A DNA stretch of 64,000 bases from CALFXN01 sp964451935 (GCA_964451935.1 CAYVKE010000001.1:49804-113803), one strand, 5' to 3'; counted from the stretch's first letter, positions 8,254 through 17,957 are shown. A program made the numbers and translations. The notes: generated by a model from the letters alone, not told the origin.

Positions 8254-10276
8254 AAAAAGGGGTCCAACCGACGCTCGAAGGATTCTCGGATTCCTCTCGC
8301 ACACGATGTCGTCTTTTTTCGTGCTTCTGTTGTGCGCGTTTCTGATCATCACAGTCAAGTGGATGCTCGATGGGCGCAGTGTCGGTTTTGTGGAAAACCA
8401 GCGTTCTGCGCGAACGTATTTCGCGCTTTTTCCGATGCGTTACCCGGATCAGGAGGGAATGGAGCTTCTCCGGCAACGTGCGGGACAGACGATCGCCGGA
8501 GTTGTCGTTCGCGATGGAGAACGGGTGGATCAGGTTCGTTTCCGCCTCGAAGCGCTCCATGAAGGAGACTTTGTCCTCGCGGGGACGCCGGAGCAGCTTC
8601 AGAAACTTCTCCTCGCGCTTCCGGCGCAAAAGCGTGAGCAGCTTCTTGGCGTGGTTGTCAGGATCGGGACGAAGGTTCTTAATGAAGACGCAGTATCGGC
8701 GGATGTTTTCATACCCGTCCAGGAACGGATCTGGAAGGAAATATCGGACGCCGGTCTGTCCGTTGAGGATAGCAATATCGTCTATCAGTTGTTGGAGCAT
8801 ACGGTTCAGGCGACGAATGTCGTGGATAAGGAATTGACGGGCATCCTTCGGCGCGACGTCACAAAATCGCTCCGACCGGTGGAAATGGTCTTGAAAACCG
8901 GCGAAGTCATCGTGGACTCGGGGCAGATGGTGACGCCGCAAATCGCCCGAATACTTCGTGCGCAAGGGTATGCCGAAAATCTCTTCCCGTGGAAGCAGAT
9001 CATTATCGTCGCATTGCTGCTGCTTTTCTGGCCTTTCTGGGTTTCGCTCCAGCGGCAAAAGAAGACGTTCGCGACACAGGAAGAACAGCTGATCCCGTTT
9101 ATCGTCAGCATTCATGTGGCGAGCTGGATAACGGAGTATATTTCCGGGTTCTTTTTCGTGGAAGGCATGGGGATTCTCGTCACCACCGGACTGGCGTTTG
9201 CGGCTCTTCATGGCGGGCTCGCGGCGCAGGTCGTGTTGATCTCCAGCCTTCTCAGCGCAGTCGTCGTATACGGTTTTTCCACACCGAACATAGTTCTTCT
9301 CGTATTCATGGGGGGCATCAGCGCTTCTGTCGCATACGTCACGTTTCGGGACATTCAGTCACGAAGCCACCTATGGCGGCAGCTCTTTTTTCTCGGAGTA
9401 TCGCAGGCTGTCGCCGGAATTCTGATACGATGGGGATTCAGTCTCTCTCTGTCCGGAAATACGCTTGTCGCGTATGCGGGCGCAAGTGCAATGTGGAGCA
9501 CCGTTATCATAGCGCTTTTACCGCTTCTCGAAGTGCTCTTCGACGTTCTTTCTCCGCTGCGACTCGTCGAGTTGAGCCATCCGTCGAACCCTCTCCTCAA
9601 GAGTCTGCAGATCGAGGCTCCGGGAACGTATCACCACAGCATTACCGTGGGAACGCTCGCCGAAATTGCGGCCGACCGCCTCGGAATGAATGCGAACCTG
9701 ATAAAGGCTGGCGCGTATTATCACGATATCGGGAAGATCAGACGCCCGCAATTTTTCGTGGAAAACCAGCTTTCGGACGAAAATGTTCACGATGGACTTG
9801 CGCCGTCGTTATCGGCCCTCATCATTGTCGCGCATGTCCGTGAGGGACTCGAACTCGCAAAAATTCACAGATTGCCGACGATGATCAAACATTTCATAGC
9901 GGAGCATCACGGCACAACATGCCTTTCGTATTTTTACAGGAAGTCGAAAGCGAAGGGAGAAAATCTGCCGAGAGAGCAATTCTGCTATCCCGGACCGCGT
10001 CCTGCGTCCAGGGAGACGGCGCTTCTGATGATCGCCGATTCCGTTGAAGCCGCAGTCAGGGCCGAGGTGAAGAATATATCGGGCGTTCAGGACATCGACA
10101 AAATCGTTTCTGAGGTGATCTCCACGAAGGTGGCCGACGGGCAGCTCGACGAAGTGGACTTTACATTGCGTGATTTGTCCACTATAAAAGAAGCGTTGCT
10201 TTCGACGCTACAGTCCATGTATCACACGAGAAAGGTCCGCGAAATCCGGCCGCCCGTGGTTCCTGCGGAAAAATGA
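8219..10276 (+). CDS. 7TM-HD membrane phosphohydrolase (PgpH/YqfF family)
   Basis: Predicted cyclic-di-AMP phosphodiesterase of the 7TMR-HD family. Order of parts: basic N-terminus, one membrane helix (about residues 30-52), an extracytoplasmic 7TMR-HDED domain (about 60-250), a block of about seven membrane helices (about 255-440) and a cytoplasmic HD domain. The HD domain shows YHHSITVG near 470, YHDIGK near 500 and AEHHG later. 685 residues from the ATG at 8219; ATG 8228 is an alternative, and both overlap the phoH end. Its place between phoH and ybeY matches Bacillus yqfF. c-di-AMP activity is known for characterised family members and inferred here. Confidence 0.88.
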   Translation: MNDMRSEFRKDRKRGPTDARRILGFLSHTMSSFFVLLLCAFLIITVKWMLDGRSVGFVENQRSARTYFALFPMRYPDQEGMELLRQRAGQTIAGVVVRDGERVDQVRFRLEALHEGDFVLAGTPEQLQKLLLALPAQKREQLLGVVVRIGTKVLNEDAVSADVFIPVQERIWKEISDAGLSVEDSNIVYQLLEHTVQATNVVDKELTGILRRDVTKSLRPVEMVLKTGEVIVDSGQMVTPQIARILRAQGYAENLFPWKQIIIVALLLLFWPFWVSLQRQKKTFATQEEQLIPFIVSIHVASWITEYISGFFFVEGMGILVTTGLAFAALHGGLAAQVVLISSLLSAVVVYGFSTPNIVLLVFMGGISASVAYVTFRDIQSRSHLWRQLFFLGVSQAVAGILIRWGFSLSLSGNTLVAYAGASAMWSTVIIALLPLLEVLFDVLSPLRLVELSHPSNPLLKSLQIEAPGTYHHSITVGTLAEIAADRLGMNANLIKAGAYYHDIGKIRRPQFFVENQLSDENVHDGLAPSLSALIIVAHVREGLELAKIHRLPTMIKHFIAEHHGTTCLSYFYRKSKAKGENLPREQFCYPGPRPASRETALLMIADSVEAAVRAEVKNISGVQDIDKIVSEVISTKVADGQLDEVDFTLRDLSTIKEALLSTLQSMYHTRKVREIRPPVVPAEK

Positions 10277-10310
10277 GGCGCGTGGAGCGACCTGCAAGGA
10301 GGGGTATTTT

Positions 10311-10829
10311 TTGAAGGTTACCGTAAGTGTAGAGGGGATTGACGGCGACCCATCAGGAGAAAGTATCAGGGCGGTTTCGGCCGCCGAACACAGCACCGTC
10401 TTCGCTTCGGTTCTCCAGGAGCTGTATCCTTCCCTGAAGTCGTTTGAATCCGTCGATCTATCTGTCGCATTCGTTTCTTCGGAGTACATGAGGAATCTCA
10501 ATCTCCAATACCGGGAGCTGGACGAACCAACGGATGTTCTGTCCTTTCCTCTCTGGGAAGTCGAGGGCGCGTTCCGACCGACATGGTCGGGGCCCGATCT
10601 TCCTCTCGGCGACGTCGTCATTTGTGAAGACGTCGTTCGGGAGTCGGCTGAAGAACAGGGAATTCCTTTTTTTGATGCAATATGCCTCATACTGTCCCAT
10701 GGAGTCCTTCACCTCATTGGCTTCGACCACTATTCGGAAGAAGATCGCGTGCGAATGTTCGGGCTTCAGGAAACAATGCGCGACGGACTTGTCGTTTTTT
10801 CCCGGAACAATTCCGGGCGCACTTCGTAA
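10311..10829 (+). CDS. ybeY: Endoribonuclease YbeY
   Basis: Metal-dependent endoribonuclease for 16S rRNA 3'-end maturation and ribosome quality control. The zinc-ligand pattern HGVLHLIGFDH (H-x3-H-x5-H) lies near the C-terminus, and ELDEPTDVLSFPL is the usual upstream family motif. 172 residues, close to normal. It starts with TTG at 10311, preceded by a strong AAGGAGGGG site. It follows the 7TM-HD gene and precedes the CorC-like gene. Confidence 0.95.
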   Translation: MKVTVSVEGIDGDPSGESIRAVSAAEHSTVFASVLQELYPSLKSFESVDLSVAFVSSEYMRNLNLQYRELDEPTDVLSFPLWEVEGAFRPTWSGPDLPLGDVVICEDVVRESAEEQGIPFFDAICLILSHGVLHLIGFDHYSEEDRVRMFGLQETMRDGLVVFSRNNSGRTS

Positions 10830-10849
10830 TCGGGGCCGGAAAGAAAGAC

Positions 10850-12118
10850 ATGGCAAGTTTCTACATTATCCGGACGATTCTGTTGCTTGGCGTCCTTCTT
10901 GTCCTTTCCGCAGTATTCAGCGCGTCGGAAACCGGTATAACCTCTTCCGGTAGAGGAAAACTGCTGGCTCTCCAGGAGCGACACCCCTTTTCCAGCTCCT
11001 TCCTCGCATGGTTGCTCGCGGACGTCCAACGCGCGCTGACGATAACGCTCATATCGAACAATCTCGTGAATATCGCCGCGAGCGCTGTAGCGACATCGCT
11101 TGCGATTATGCTTTTCGGAGCGAGCGGCGTATGGCTTTCCGTAATCTGCATGACGTTCCTGATAGTCCTGTTCGGAGAGATCCTTCCGAAGACCCTGGCC
11201 ATTGTTCGTTCCGAGTCGACGCTGCTCGTCACGCTTCCTGTCATCAGGTTCATCGGCTTCGTTCTCTTCCCGTTCATCTGGCTCATGATGGGGATTGTAC
11301 GGGTCATCGGCGTCGTGTTCGGCGTCGATCTCAAAAATCAGCATACATTCGTGACAAGGGAAGAAATCGAACAGATGGTCAATATAGGAGAAGCATCAGG
11401 CGTTCTGGAGGAAGTCGAAAGAAAGATGATTCATGGCGTCATCGCGTTCGAGGAAACACGGGTATATGAAATTATGGTCCCGAGAACGGACATGGACGCG
11501 ATTCCACTCAATGCCACGGTGACGGACGCCGTTGCGCTCTTCGAGAAACACGGCCATTCCAGGGTGCCTGTTTTTCGCGATAGTTTCGATGATATCGTCG
11601 GCATCCTGTATTTCAAGGACATGATTCCTCCGCTTCATGAGGGGCGCACGGACATGCCCATCGGAAACATCATCCGGGATGCGCTGTTCGTTCCGGATAC
11701 GATGAAAATTGTTGAACTCTTCAACATTATGCGCGGAAAACATACGCATATGGCGATCGTTGTCGATGAATACGGCGGGGTCGCCGGCATCATCTCGCTT
11801 GAGGATCTTCTCGAAGAAATAGTCGGAGAGATACAGGACGAGTACGATTCGGAAAAACCTTCAATCGTGAAAGAGCCTGACGGGACATATCTCGTTCAGG
11901 GGCACGTCGGCCTTGAAGACCTCAGCGACATGCTCTCGGACGTTTTCGAATCGGAGGATGCGGAGAGTATCGGCGGACTTGTCCTTTCAATATCGGGAGA
12001 TTTTCCGGACATGGGGGAAAAAGTTCACTATGGCCACTGGACAATCGAGGTCATCGAAGTTGAGGATCACCGGATAAAGCTTCTTCGCCTCATTCGGGAC
12101 CAGAACGAGGAGGAATGA
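10850..12118 (+). CDS. CNNM/CorC-type membrane protein with CBS pair (HlyC/CorC family)
   Basis: Integral membrane protein probably involved in Mg2+/Co2+ or other divalent-ion efflux. Order: DUF21/CNNM transmembrane domain (about residues 1-170, starting right at the N-terminus and including LFGEILPKTLA), two CBS motifs (about 200-325, with YEIMVPRTDM and VVDEYGGVAGI), and a CorC_HlyC domain (about 335-420). 422 residues from the ATG at 10850 with GGAAAG upstream. The cdd start overlaps its stop codon (ATGA). It occupies the position that dgkA has in Bacillus. The transported ion cannot be read from sequence. Confidence 0.88.
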   Translation: MASFYIIRTILLLGVLLVLSAVFSASETGITSSGRGKLLALQERHPFSSSFLAWLLADVQRALTITLISNNLVNIAASAVATSLAIMLFGASGVWLSVICMTFLIVLFGEILPKTLAIVRSESTLLVTLPVIRFIGFVLFPFIWLMMGIVRVIGVVFGVDLKNQHTFVTREEIEQMVNIGEASGVLEEVERKMIHGVIAFEETRVYEIMVPRTDMDAIPLNATVTDAVALFEKHGHSRVPVFRDSFDDIVGILYFKDMIPPLHEGRTDMPIGNIIRDALFVPDTMKIVELFNIMRGKHTHMAIVVDEYGGVAGIISLEDLLEEIVGEIQDEYDSEKPSIVKEPDGTYLVQGHVGLEDLSDMLSDVFESEDAESIGGLVLSISGDFPDMGEKVHYGHWTIEVIEVEDHRIKLLRLIRDQNEEE

Positions 12119-12573
12119 CGTACGTGCCGAGTCTGAACCGGAATCGGAAGCAGTGGCCTTCTTCCGTAGTCTCCGCCGAAACGCTCATGCGACTGGCTCT
12201 CGAAGCGCGGGAAAACGCATATGCGCCGTATTCGGGGTTTAAGGTCGGAGCAGCCTGTCTTTCCGAGCGAGACGAGATCGCCGTTGGATGCAATGTGGAA
12301 AACGCATCGTACGGCCTCACGCAATGTGCGGAACGATCTGCGCTCGCCTCGTCGCGAGTGTCGGGACACGCACAAACGGTTGCGATCGCGGTTGCGGGAG
12401 AGGGGAGTCGATCCTGTTTCCCGTGCGGGGCGTGCAGACAGGTGATCTACGAACGGAACCCGCGAATGTTGGTTGTTGTCGTTGGAAAGATCACCCCCGA
12501 AGTCTTCGCAATCGATGAGTTGTTGCCTTTCGCCTTCGACATGCGGAATGAGGATGACAATGGGACCCTCTAA
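12115..12573 (+). CDS. cdd: Cytidine deaminase
   Basis: Zinc enzyme converting cytidine and deoxycytidine to uridine forms in pyrimidine salvage. Conserved features: YAPYSGFKVGAA, CNVENASYG, the catalytic CAERSA (Cys-Ala-Glu) and PCGACRQV supplying the two remaining zinc cysteines, as in the homotetrameric type. 152 residues, with about 20 extra at the N-terminus. The ATG overlaps the previous stop by four bases, so translation is probably coupled. era starts inside its 3' end, as in Bacillus. Confidence 0.95.
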   Translation: MTYVPSLNRNRKQWPSSVVSAETLMRLALEARENAYAPYSGFKVGAACLSERDEIAVGCNVENASYGLTQCAERSALASSRVSGHAQTVAIAVAGEGSRSCFPCGACRQVIYERNPRMLVVVVGKITPEVFAIDELLPFAFDMRNEDDNGTL

Positions 12574-13477
12574 GGTTTTCAAGAGCGGAATCGTCGCTCT
12601 TGCGGGAAAACCGAATGTCGGGAAGTCTTCCCTCCTTAACGCGCTTCTCGATTACAAGCTGGCCATCGTCTCCGACAAACCGCAGACGACGAGGACGAGC
12701 ATTCGGGGCGTCCTCAATCGTCCCGGTCTCCAGATCATCATCTGCGATACGCCCGGTCTTCACCTTCCGCGACATGCGCTCGGCCGGGCTATTGTTTCAA
12801 ATGCGGAAACGGCCCTCGAAGCGTCTGACATCGTTTGTCTCGTAATCGACGGAACGGACAGGGAGATCGGTGCGGAAGACCGGGAAGTCGTGGCGAAAAT
12901 TCTGAAGGCCGCGCGCCCCGTGATCCTCGCAGTCAACAAAATGGACCTCGTCAAAAATAACGAGGCGCTCAAACGACTCGTTTCGCAGTATAACGAAGTC
13001 TGTCCGACGATTGAGACGGCGTATATCTCGGCTCGAACGCGGTCGAATCTCGATACGCTGGTAGATGTGATCGCGCGGCGCCTTGATGTTTCGGGCCCGG
13101 CCTATGACGAGGATGTCCTGACGGACAGGCCGGAACGTTTTCTTGCATCGGAACTGATCCGCGAAAAAGTGCTGAAACTCACCGAAGAGGAAGTTCCGCA
13201 CAGCGTCGCGGTCGAGATAGAAGAATACAAGAGTCCCGACGAATATCCCGAGCGAAATGTGCTCTATATCCGCGCCGCGCTTCTTGTCGAGCGTCCGGGG
13301 CAAAAGGGCATTCTCCTTGGGGAAAAAGGGAGCCGCATAAAGGAAATAGGAAGACTTGCCCGTCTCGATATCGAATCCATGACTGGACATAAAGTTTTCC
13401 TGGAACTCTGGGTCAAAGTCCGCCCAAAGTGGAGACAATCGGAAGACGCCGTTCGTCGTCTGGGACTGAAAGAGTAA
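12560..13477 (+). CDS. era: GTPase Era
   Basis: Ribosome-assembly GTPase that binds the 16S rRNA 3' end. 305 residues: GTPase domain with G1 GKPNVGKS (residues 16-23), TTRTSIRG switch region, G3 DTPGL and G4 NKMD (near 126), then a C-terminal KH domain (about 210-295) with the KGSRIKEIG loop. Of several clustered ATGs (12548, 12554, 12560) I chose the last, which has GAGG six bases upstream; the others differ by only a few residues. It overlaps the end of cdd. Confidence 0.96.
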   Translation: MGPSKVFKSGIVALAGKPNVGKSSLLNALLDYKLAIVSDKPQTTRTSIRGVLNRPGLQIIICDTPGLHLPRHALGRAIVSNAETALEASDIVCLVIDGTDREIGAEDREVVAKILKAARPVILAVNKMDLVKNNEALKRLVSQYNEVCPTIETAYISARTRSNLDTLVDVIARRLDVSGPAYDEDVLTDRPERFLASELIREKVLKLTEEEVPHSVAVEIEEYKSPDEYPERNVLYIRAALLVERPGQKGILLGEKGSRIKEIGRLARLDIESMTGHKVFLELWVKVRPKWRQSEDAVRRLGLKE

Positions 13478-13483
13478 GTATCT

Positions 13484-14071
13484 GTGGAGAACCTGAACCA
13501 GGGGAATCGTTGCGTCTCGGGAATCATTCTGAAAAGGGCCATTACCGCTGAAGGCGGCGGATCGATATTTCTGTTTTCACGGCAACATGGGACGCTCTGG
13601 GCGTCGGCGCCCGGCTGCATGCGGGGAAAAGTCCGCTTCGGCGGTTCCATCGAACCGCTGGTTTTCGGCCGCTTTCAGATTTATTCATCCTCGTCGCGGA
13701 CGTATCTGAAATCTGTCGACGTCAAGGAAGATTTTTGGGGAATACGCAAATCTCCCGCATCGCTTCAAAGGGCTTTCCGATGGTTCTCTTTCGTGTCGGA
13801 CCTTCTCCCGGTGCTGACTCCGGACAACGAACTTCTCAAGAATCTCTTCTGGTCTCTCAAGCTTCTCGAAAAGGGATGTCATCCCGAGCTTGCGGAGCAC
13901 CGATTCCTCCGCCGATGGTGCGGAATATGGGGGGTCGATCCCGGCACAACGCTGCGAAGCAACGGCGGGGATGACTGGTATCTTTCAATGAAGGGTGTTT
14001 CCTGCGAAACTTTTTCGGCATTTCTTTCGGAGAATGCGAACATGTTGCGTTGCCTGCGCGAAGCGCTGTAA
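13484..14071 (+). CDS. recO: DNA repair protein RecO (short form)
   Basis: Recombination mediator that helps load RecA at gaps with RecR and RecF. The first about 80 residues look like the RecO OB-fold (GIILKRAITAEGGGSIFLFS, then a basic strand with GKVRFGGSIEP), followed by a helical region. At 195 residues it is shorter than the usual 230-250, and I see no CxxC-type zinc cluster in the C-terminal part. The GTG start has no clear ribosome-binding site. The assignment rests on the N-terminal pattern and the era-recO-glyQ gene order. recR is present at 51.1 kb. Confidence 0.75.
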   Translation: MENLNQGNRCVSGIILKRAITAEGGGSIFLFSRQHGTLWASAPGCMRGKVRFGGSIEPLVFGRFQIYSSSSRTYLKSVDVKEDFWGIRKSPASLQRAFRWFSFVSDLLPVLTPDNELLKNLFWSLKLLEKGCHPELAEHRFLRRWCGIWGVDPGTTLRSNGGDDWYLSMKGVSCETFSAFLSENANMLRCLREAL

Positions 14072-14104
14072 CAATCTCTATGTGGCCATTATCGGAATCA
14101 TGCG

Positions 14105-14110
14105 TATAAT
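14105..14110 (+). promoter_or_regulatory. Possible -10 box upstream of glyQ
   Basis: A perfect TATAAT lies 36 bases before the glyQ start in the recO-glyQ gap. No good -35 box is seen at 16-18 bases, so this could be chance or an internal promoter for the glycyl-tRNA synthetase genes. Confidence 0.35.
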
Positions 14111-14145
14111 ATCGAGACGACCCTTAACGGCAAGGAGGAGTATAT

Positions 14146-15024
14146 GTGAATTTCCAGGATATTATTTTCCGGCTCGAACGTTTCTGGTCGGATCAGGGGT
14201 GTGTCATACAGCAACCGTACGACGTCGAGAAAGGCGCCGGGACGATGAATCCCGCCACATGTCTTCGTGTGCTTGGACCCGAGCCTTGGAGAGTGGCGTA
14301 CGTCGAACCCTCGCGACGTCCTGCGGACGGTCGCTATGGTGAAAACCCGAACAGACTGCAACACTACTATCAATACCAGGTGATCGTGCAGCCCGCTCCG
14401 CGGGATATCCTGGAGATCTACGTCGCAAGTCTTCAGGCGATCGGCATCGATCCGTCCGATCACGATATCCGGTTCGTCGAAGATGACTGGGAGTCTCCGA
14501 CCGTCGGCGCATGGGGGTTGGGGTGGGAAGTGTGGCTCGACGGCATGGAAGTCACGCAGTTCACCTATTTCCAGCAGGTCGGCGGAATCGATATGGACCT
14601 CGTGCCGGCGGAGATCACATACGGTCTTGAAAGAATCGCAATGTTCGTGCAAAAAGTTGAGAATGTCTACGACCTGACGTGGGTCGGGAACATCAAGTAC
14701 GGGGACATCCATCACCGCGGAGAGGTCGAGCACTCGACATACAACTTCGAAACAGCCGATACGTCGATGCTTCTGTCCCTTTTCTCCATGTACGAAGCCG
14801 AATCGAAACGTCTGATTGCGTCAGGATTAGTGCTGCCTGCGTATGACTACGTCCTGAAATGCTCGCATACGTTCAACCTTCTGGATGCACGAAATGCAAT
14901 CAGCGTCACCGAGCGCACAGGATATATTTCCCGCATACGCTCCCTTGCAAGCGCGTGCGCCGCGGCTTATGTCGGGCAGAGGGCGGCTATGGGCCATCCC
15001 TTTGCGAACAAGTTCGTTCGCTGA
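14146..15024 (+). CDS. glyQ: Glycyl-tRNA synthetase alpha subunit
   Basis: Catalytic alpha chain of the bacterial alpha2beta2 glycyl-tRNA synthetase. The sequence is highly typical, with FWSDQGCVIQQPYD, GAGTMNPATCLRVLGPEPW, EPSRRPADGRYG and NRLQHYYQYQV. 292 residues, normal length. The GTG start is preceded by AAGGAGGAG. glyS follows after 17 bases. Confidence 0.98.
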   Translation: MNFQDIIFRLERFWSDQGCVIQQPYDVEKGAGTMNPATCLRVLGPEPWRVAYVEPSRRPADGRYGENPNRLQHYYQYQVIVQPAPRDILEIYVASLQAIGIDPSDHDIRFVEDDWESPTVGAWGLGWEVWLDGMEVTQFTYFQQVGGIDMDLVPAEITYGLERIAMFVQKVENVYDLTWVGNIKYGDIHHRGEVEHSTYNFETADTSMLLSLFSMYEAESKRLIASGLVLPAYDYVLKCSHTFNLLDARNAISVTERTGYISRIRSLASACAAAYVGQRAAMGHPFANKFVR

Positions 15025-15041
15025 AGCAACGAGGTGAAATC

Positions 15042-17117
15042 ATGACGTATAAAGATCTTTTGCTCGAAATAGGCACGGATGAAATTCCATCGCGTTTTCT
15101 ACCGGATGTGATGGCGCTTCTCGAGACTGTCGCCTCGGAGGAGTTCGCGAAAGCGCGCCTGCGGTTCTCCCGAATAAATGTCATGTCCACGCCGAGACGC
15201 ATTGTCTTGCGCGTAACGGAGGTCGCGGACAAACAGGACGATCTCGAGACGTCCATGAAAGGGCCGCTCTGGTCCGCCGCGTTCGACTCGAACGGAGTTC
15301 CCACGAAGGCGGCGCTCGGTTTCGCGAAAAGCAAAGGCGTTTCCTGTGATGATCTTCGCCCGAAAGAGGTGGATGGGGTCCCGTATGCGTTCGCCGTCCG
15401 GTCTGAGGCGGGGCGTCCTTCGGAAGACGTCCTCCCGGAAATTCTTCCCGTTCTCATAAAGCGGCTCGTCTTCCCGAAGAACATGTACTGGGAAGATCCT
15501 GCCATTCGTTTTGCGCGGCCGATACGCTGGCTGCTTGCGCTTCTCGATGACGCGGTCGTTCCGTTTGAGATCGCCGGGTTGCGAAGCGACCGGATCACCC
15601 GGGGACACCGTTTCATGGGGGCTTCGCGAATAGAAATCACGAGAGCTTCCGAGTATCTTGACAAGCTGTACGACAACTACGTAATCGTGGATCAGGAAAA
15701 GAGAAAACAGCGAATGCTTTCCGGAATCGCGAATCTGGAACGAGAACTCGGTGGAACGGTGGAGCTTGAACCGGATCTCGTTCTCGAGAACCTTTCGCTC
15801 GTCGAGTACCCGATTCCCTTCTATGGAACATTTGACGAATCGTTTCTGAAAATACCCCACGAAGTCCTGACTACGACGATGAAGAAACATCAGAAGTATT
15901 TCCCTGTTCGGGATTCAAACGGTCGTCTAAAGCCGTTTTTCGTGGGAGTCAGCAACAACAGAGCCTCTTCGATGGATGTCGTTCGTGAAGGGAACGAGCG
16001 CGTCCTTCGCGCGCGACTTTCCGACGCCGCCTTTTTTTGGAACGAAGACCTGAAACGATCGCTCGCCGGTCGGGTCGAAGAATTGAAGCACATCATCCAT
16101 CACGAAAAACTCGGTTCCGTGTACGACAAGGTGAAAAAGACGCAGGAACTGGCGCGATGGATTACATCCAGTCTGCAACGTCCCGAACTTTTGCCGCTGG
16201 TCGAGCGCGCCGCGTTTCTCTCGAAAGCCGATCTCGTGACGGAGATGGTGTACGAATTCCCGGAACTCCAGGGGGTGATGGGGCGGGAATACGCGCTGCG
16301 AGACAAGGAACCCGAAGCCGTCGCCCAGGCGATTTACGAACAGTACCTCCCGAAATTCGCCGGCGATACCCTTCCGAAGGGACTGCCCGGAGCTATTCTC
16401 GGCATCGCGGAACGGATTCAGATTATTGTCAGTTGCCACGGGATCGGGCTCGTTCCCACCGGGTCGCAGGATCCGTACGCCCTTCGCAGGGCGGCCCGGT
16501 GCATCAACGAGATTCTCTTCGGAATGAATATGGATCTCGATGTTCGTTCATGCGTGACGGAAGCGGTGCGAATCAACGGATCGGACGATGCTGTGCGGGA
16601 CGCCGTTCTTCTCTTCCTGCAGCAGCGTCTTCTTATACAGCTCAAGGAACGCGGCGCGTCGCACGAAGTATCGTCACTTGCCGTTTCCGTTAGCGGGAAT
16701 CGTCCGTTGCAGGCGTTGCGTTTCCTGAACGCGCTTTCCGAGGTGCAGGGCCAACCCTGGTTCTCTTCGCTCATAACGTCAGCCGTTCGTGTGCGCAATA
16801 TCCTCGCGAAGGAAAGTTCCGGAATGACGAGGGACGCTGTGCTTCCTTCTTTCTTCCGAAAAGACGCAGAGGAAAGACTTTTTCAGGAAATCGAAACGAT
16901 GGAACCGAGGCTTGAAAAATCGCTGGCGTCGTTCGACTGGAAAGTTGTAACGGAGCTTTTGTCCGAACTGTCGCCTGCCGTCGAACACTTTTTCGAGGAA
17001 GTTCTCGTAATGGATAAAGAAGAGGATGTCCGGAGAAACAGGCTGCTTCTTCTCGACAGATGTCACCGTCTCTTCGTAATGGTGGGCGACATCGGGGTGC
17101 TGAAGGGGGAAAAATGA
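15042..17117 (+). CDS. glyS: Glycyl-tRNA synthetase beta subunit
   Basis: Beta chain of the heterotetrameric glycyl-tRNA synthetase, mainly tRNA binding. 691 residues, normal. It opens with the family pattern LLLEIGTDEIPSRFLPDV; further markers are RPIRWLLALLDD, HRFMG, KYFPVRD and QDPYALRRAA. A DALR-like anticodon-binding region ends the protein. The ATG at 15042 has GAGGTGA six bases upstream. Its stop overlaps the start of the next gene (ATGA). Confidence 0.97.
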   Translation: MTYKDLLLEIGTDEIPSRFLPDVMALLETVASEEFAKARLRFSRINVMSTPRRIVLRVTEVADKQDDLETSMKGPLWSAAFDSNGVPTKAALGFAKSKGVSCDDLRPKEVDGVPYAFAVRSEAGRPSEDVLPEILPVLIKRLVFPKNMYWEDPAIRFARPIRWLLALLDDAVVPFEIAGLRSDRITRGHRFMGASRIEITRASEYLDKLYDNYVIVDQEKRKQRMLSGIANLERELGGTVELEPDLVLENLSLVEYPIPFYGTFDESFLKIPHEVLTTTMKKHQKYFPVRDSNGRLKPFFVGVSNNRASSMDVVREGNERVLRARLSDAAFFWNEDLKRSLAGRVEELKHIIHHEKLGSVYDKVKKTQELARWITSSLQRPELLPLVERAAFLSKADLVTEMVYEFPELQGVMGREYALRDKEPEAVAQAIYEQYLPKFAGDTLPKGLPGAILGIAERIQIIVSCHGIGLVPTGSQDPYALRRAARCINEILFGMNMDLDVRSCVTEAVRINGSDDAVRDAVLLFLQQRLLIQLKERGASHEVSSLAVSVSGNRPLQALRFLNALSEVQGQPWFSSLITSAVRVRNILAKESSGMTRDAVLPSFFRKDAEERLFQEIETMEPRLEKSLASFDWKVVTELLSELSPAVEHFFEEVLVMDKEEDVRRNRLLLLDRCHRLFVMVGDIGVLKGEK

Positions 17118-17917
17118 ACACCGTCGACCTGATCGTCGTTTCCGATTCGACCGGAGAAACAGCGGAACATGTCGCGCATGCCGCCATGAGTCAGTTCGAT
17201 ACGACGTTCGGGAGCGTCGAGCGTTTCCGGTATGTCGACTCCGATGAGAAGCTGAAAGAGGTTTTCGAGAAAATTTCAGGACGGAAGGTCCTCGTCGTTG
17301 GAACCCTCGTGGCGAAACGCCTTCGGCAGAAGATGACCGAAGAAGCGCTTGCGAGAGGGATTACCTGCATTGACCTCATGGGGCAGCTTCTCGACACGCT
17401 TGAGGAACGCACCGGATACCCGCCTTCGGAAACCCCGGGGCTGTTGCGTCGTCTCGACGAGGAATATTTTCGAAGGATCAAGGCGGTTGAGTTTGCAATT
17501 AAATGCGATGACGGAAAGAGTCCGGAATCGATCCCGCTGGCGGACCTTGTCGTCCTTGGGGTGTCCCGCGCCGGGAAGACGCCCCTGTCTATGTACATTG
17601 CGAACAAAGGGTATAAAGTGGCAAATATTCCGCTTATTCCTGAAGTCGATCTGCCGGAAATCGTGCAATCGGTTCCTGCTGACCATCTGATCGGACTGAT
17701 TATCAGGGATGACGCATTGATAAAGATCCGACAGGAGCGTCTTCGCATGATAGGTCTGAACCCGGAGGCTTCCACCTACGCCAGCACGGAGCGGGTGCTG
17801 CGTGAACTCGACCATGCGAAACGCGTTTTGCGGGAACTCAGGTGTCGAGTCTATGACGTTACCGGGAAAGCGGTTGAAGAAACCGCGCAGGAGATTCTGG
17901 ATGTCCTGCGCGGATAG
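17114..17917 (+). CDS. DUF299 bifunctional kinase/pyrophosphorylase regulating PEP synthase or PPDK (copy 1)
   Basis: Family enzymes phosphorylate, using ADP, and dephosphorylate with Pi a threonine beside the catalytic His of PPDK or PEP synthase, turning it off and on. 267 residues, normal. Opening VVSDSTGETAEHVA, P-loop GVSRAGKT at residues 149-156, and VEFAIKCDDGKSPE are all typical. It follows glyS directly, as Bacillus yqfL lies near glyQS, and is followed by a paralogue, ppdK and ppsA. The GK pair in the P-loop is, from memory, more like E. coli PpsR, which suggests PEP synthase as its target (inference). Confidence 0.9.
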   Translation: MNTVDLIVVSDSTGETAEHVAHAAMSQFDTTFGSVERFRYVDSDEKLKEVFEKISGRKVLVVGTLVAKRLRQKMTEEALARGITCIDLMGQLLDTLEERTGYPPSETPGLLRRLDEEYFRRIKAVEFAIKCDDGKSPESIPLADLVVLGVSRAGKTPLSMYIANKGYKVANIPLIPEVDLPEIVQSVPADHLIGLIIRDDALIKIRQERLRMIGLNPEASTYASTERVLRELDHAKRVLRELRCRVYDVTGKAVEETAQEILDVLRG

Positions 17918-17957
17918 CGGTGTCCCCAACGGGATGCTTCTCGGTCGGGAGGGCGGA

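Noticed and set aside
10801..10820. CCCGGAA/TTCCGGG hairpin at the ybeY 3' end as a terminator
   Set aside because: It lies within the ybeY coding sequence and has no T tract; the corC-like gene follows closely in the same run.
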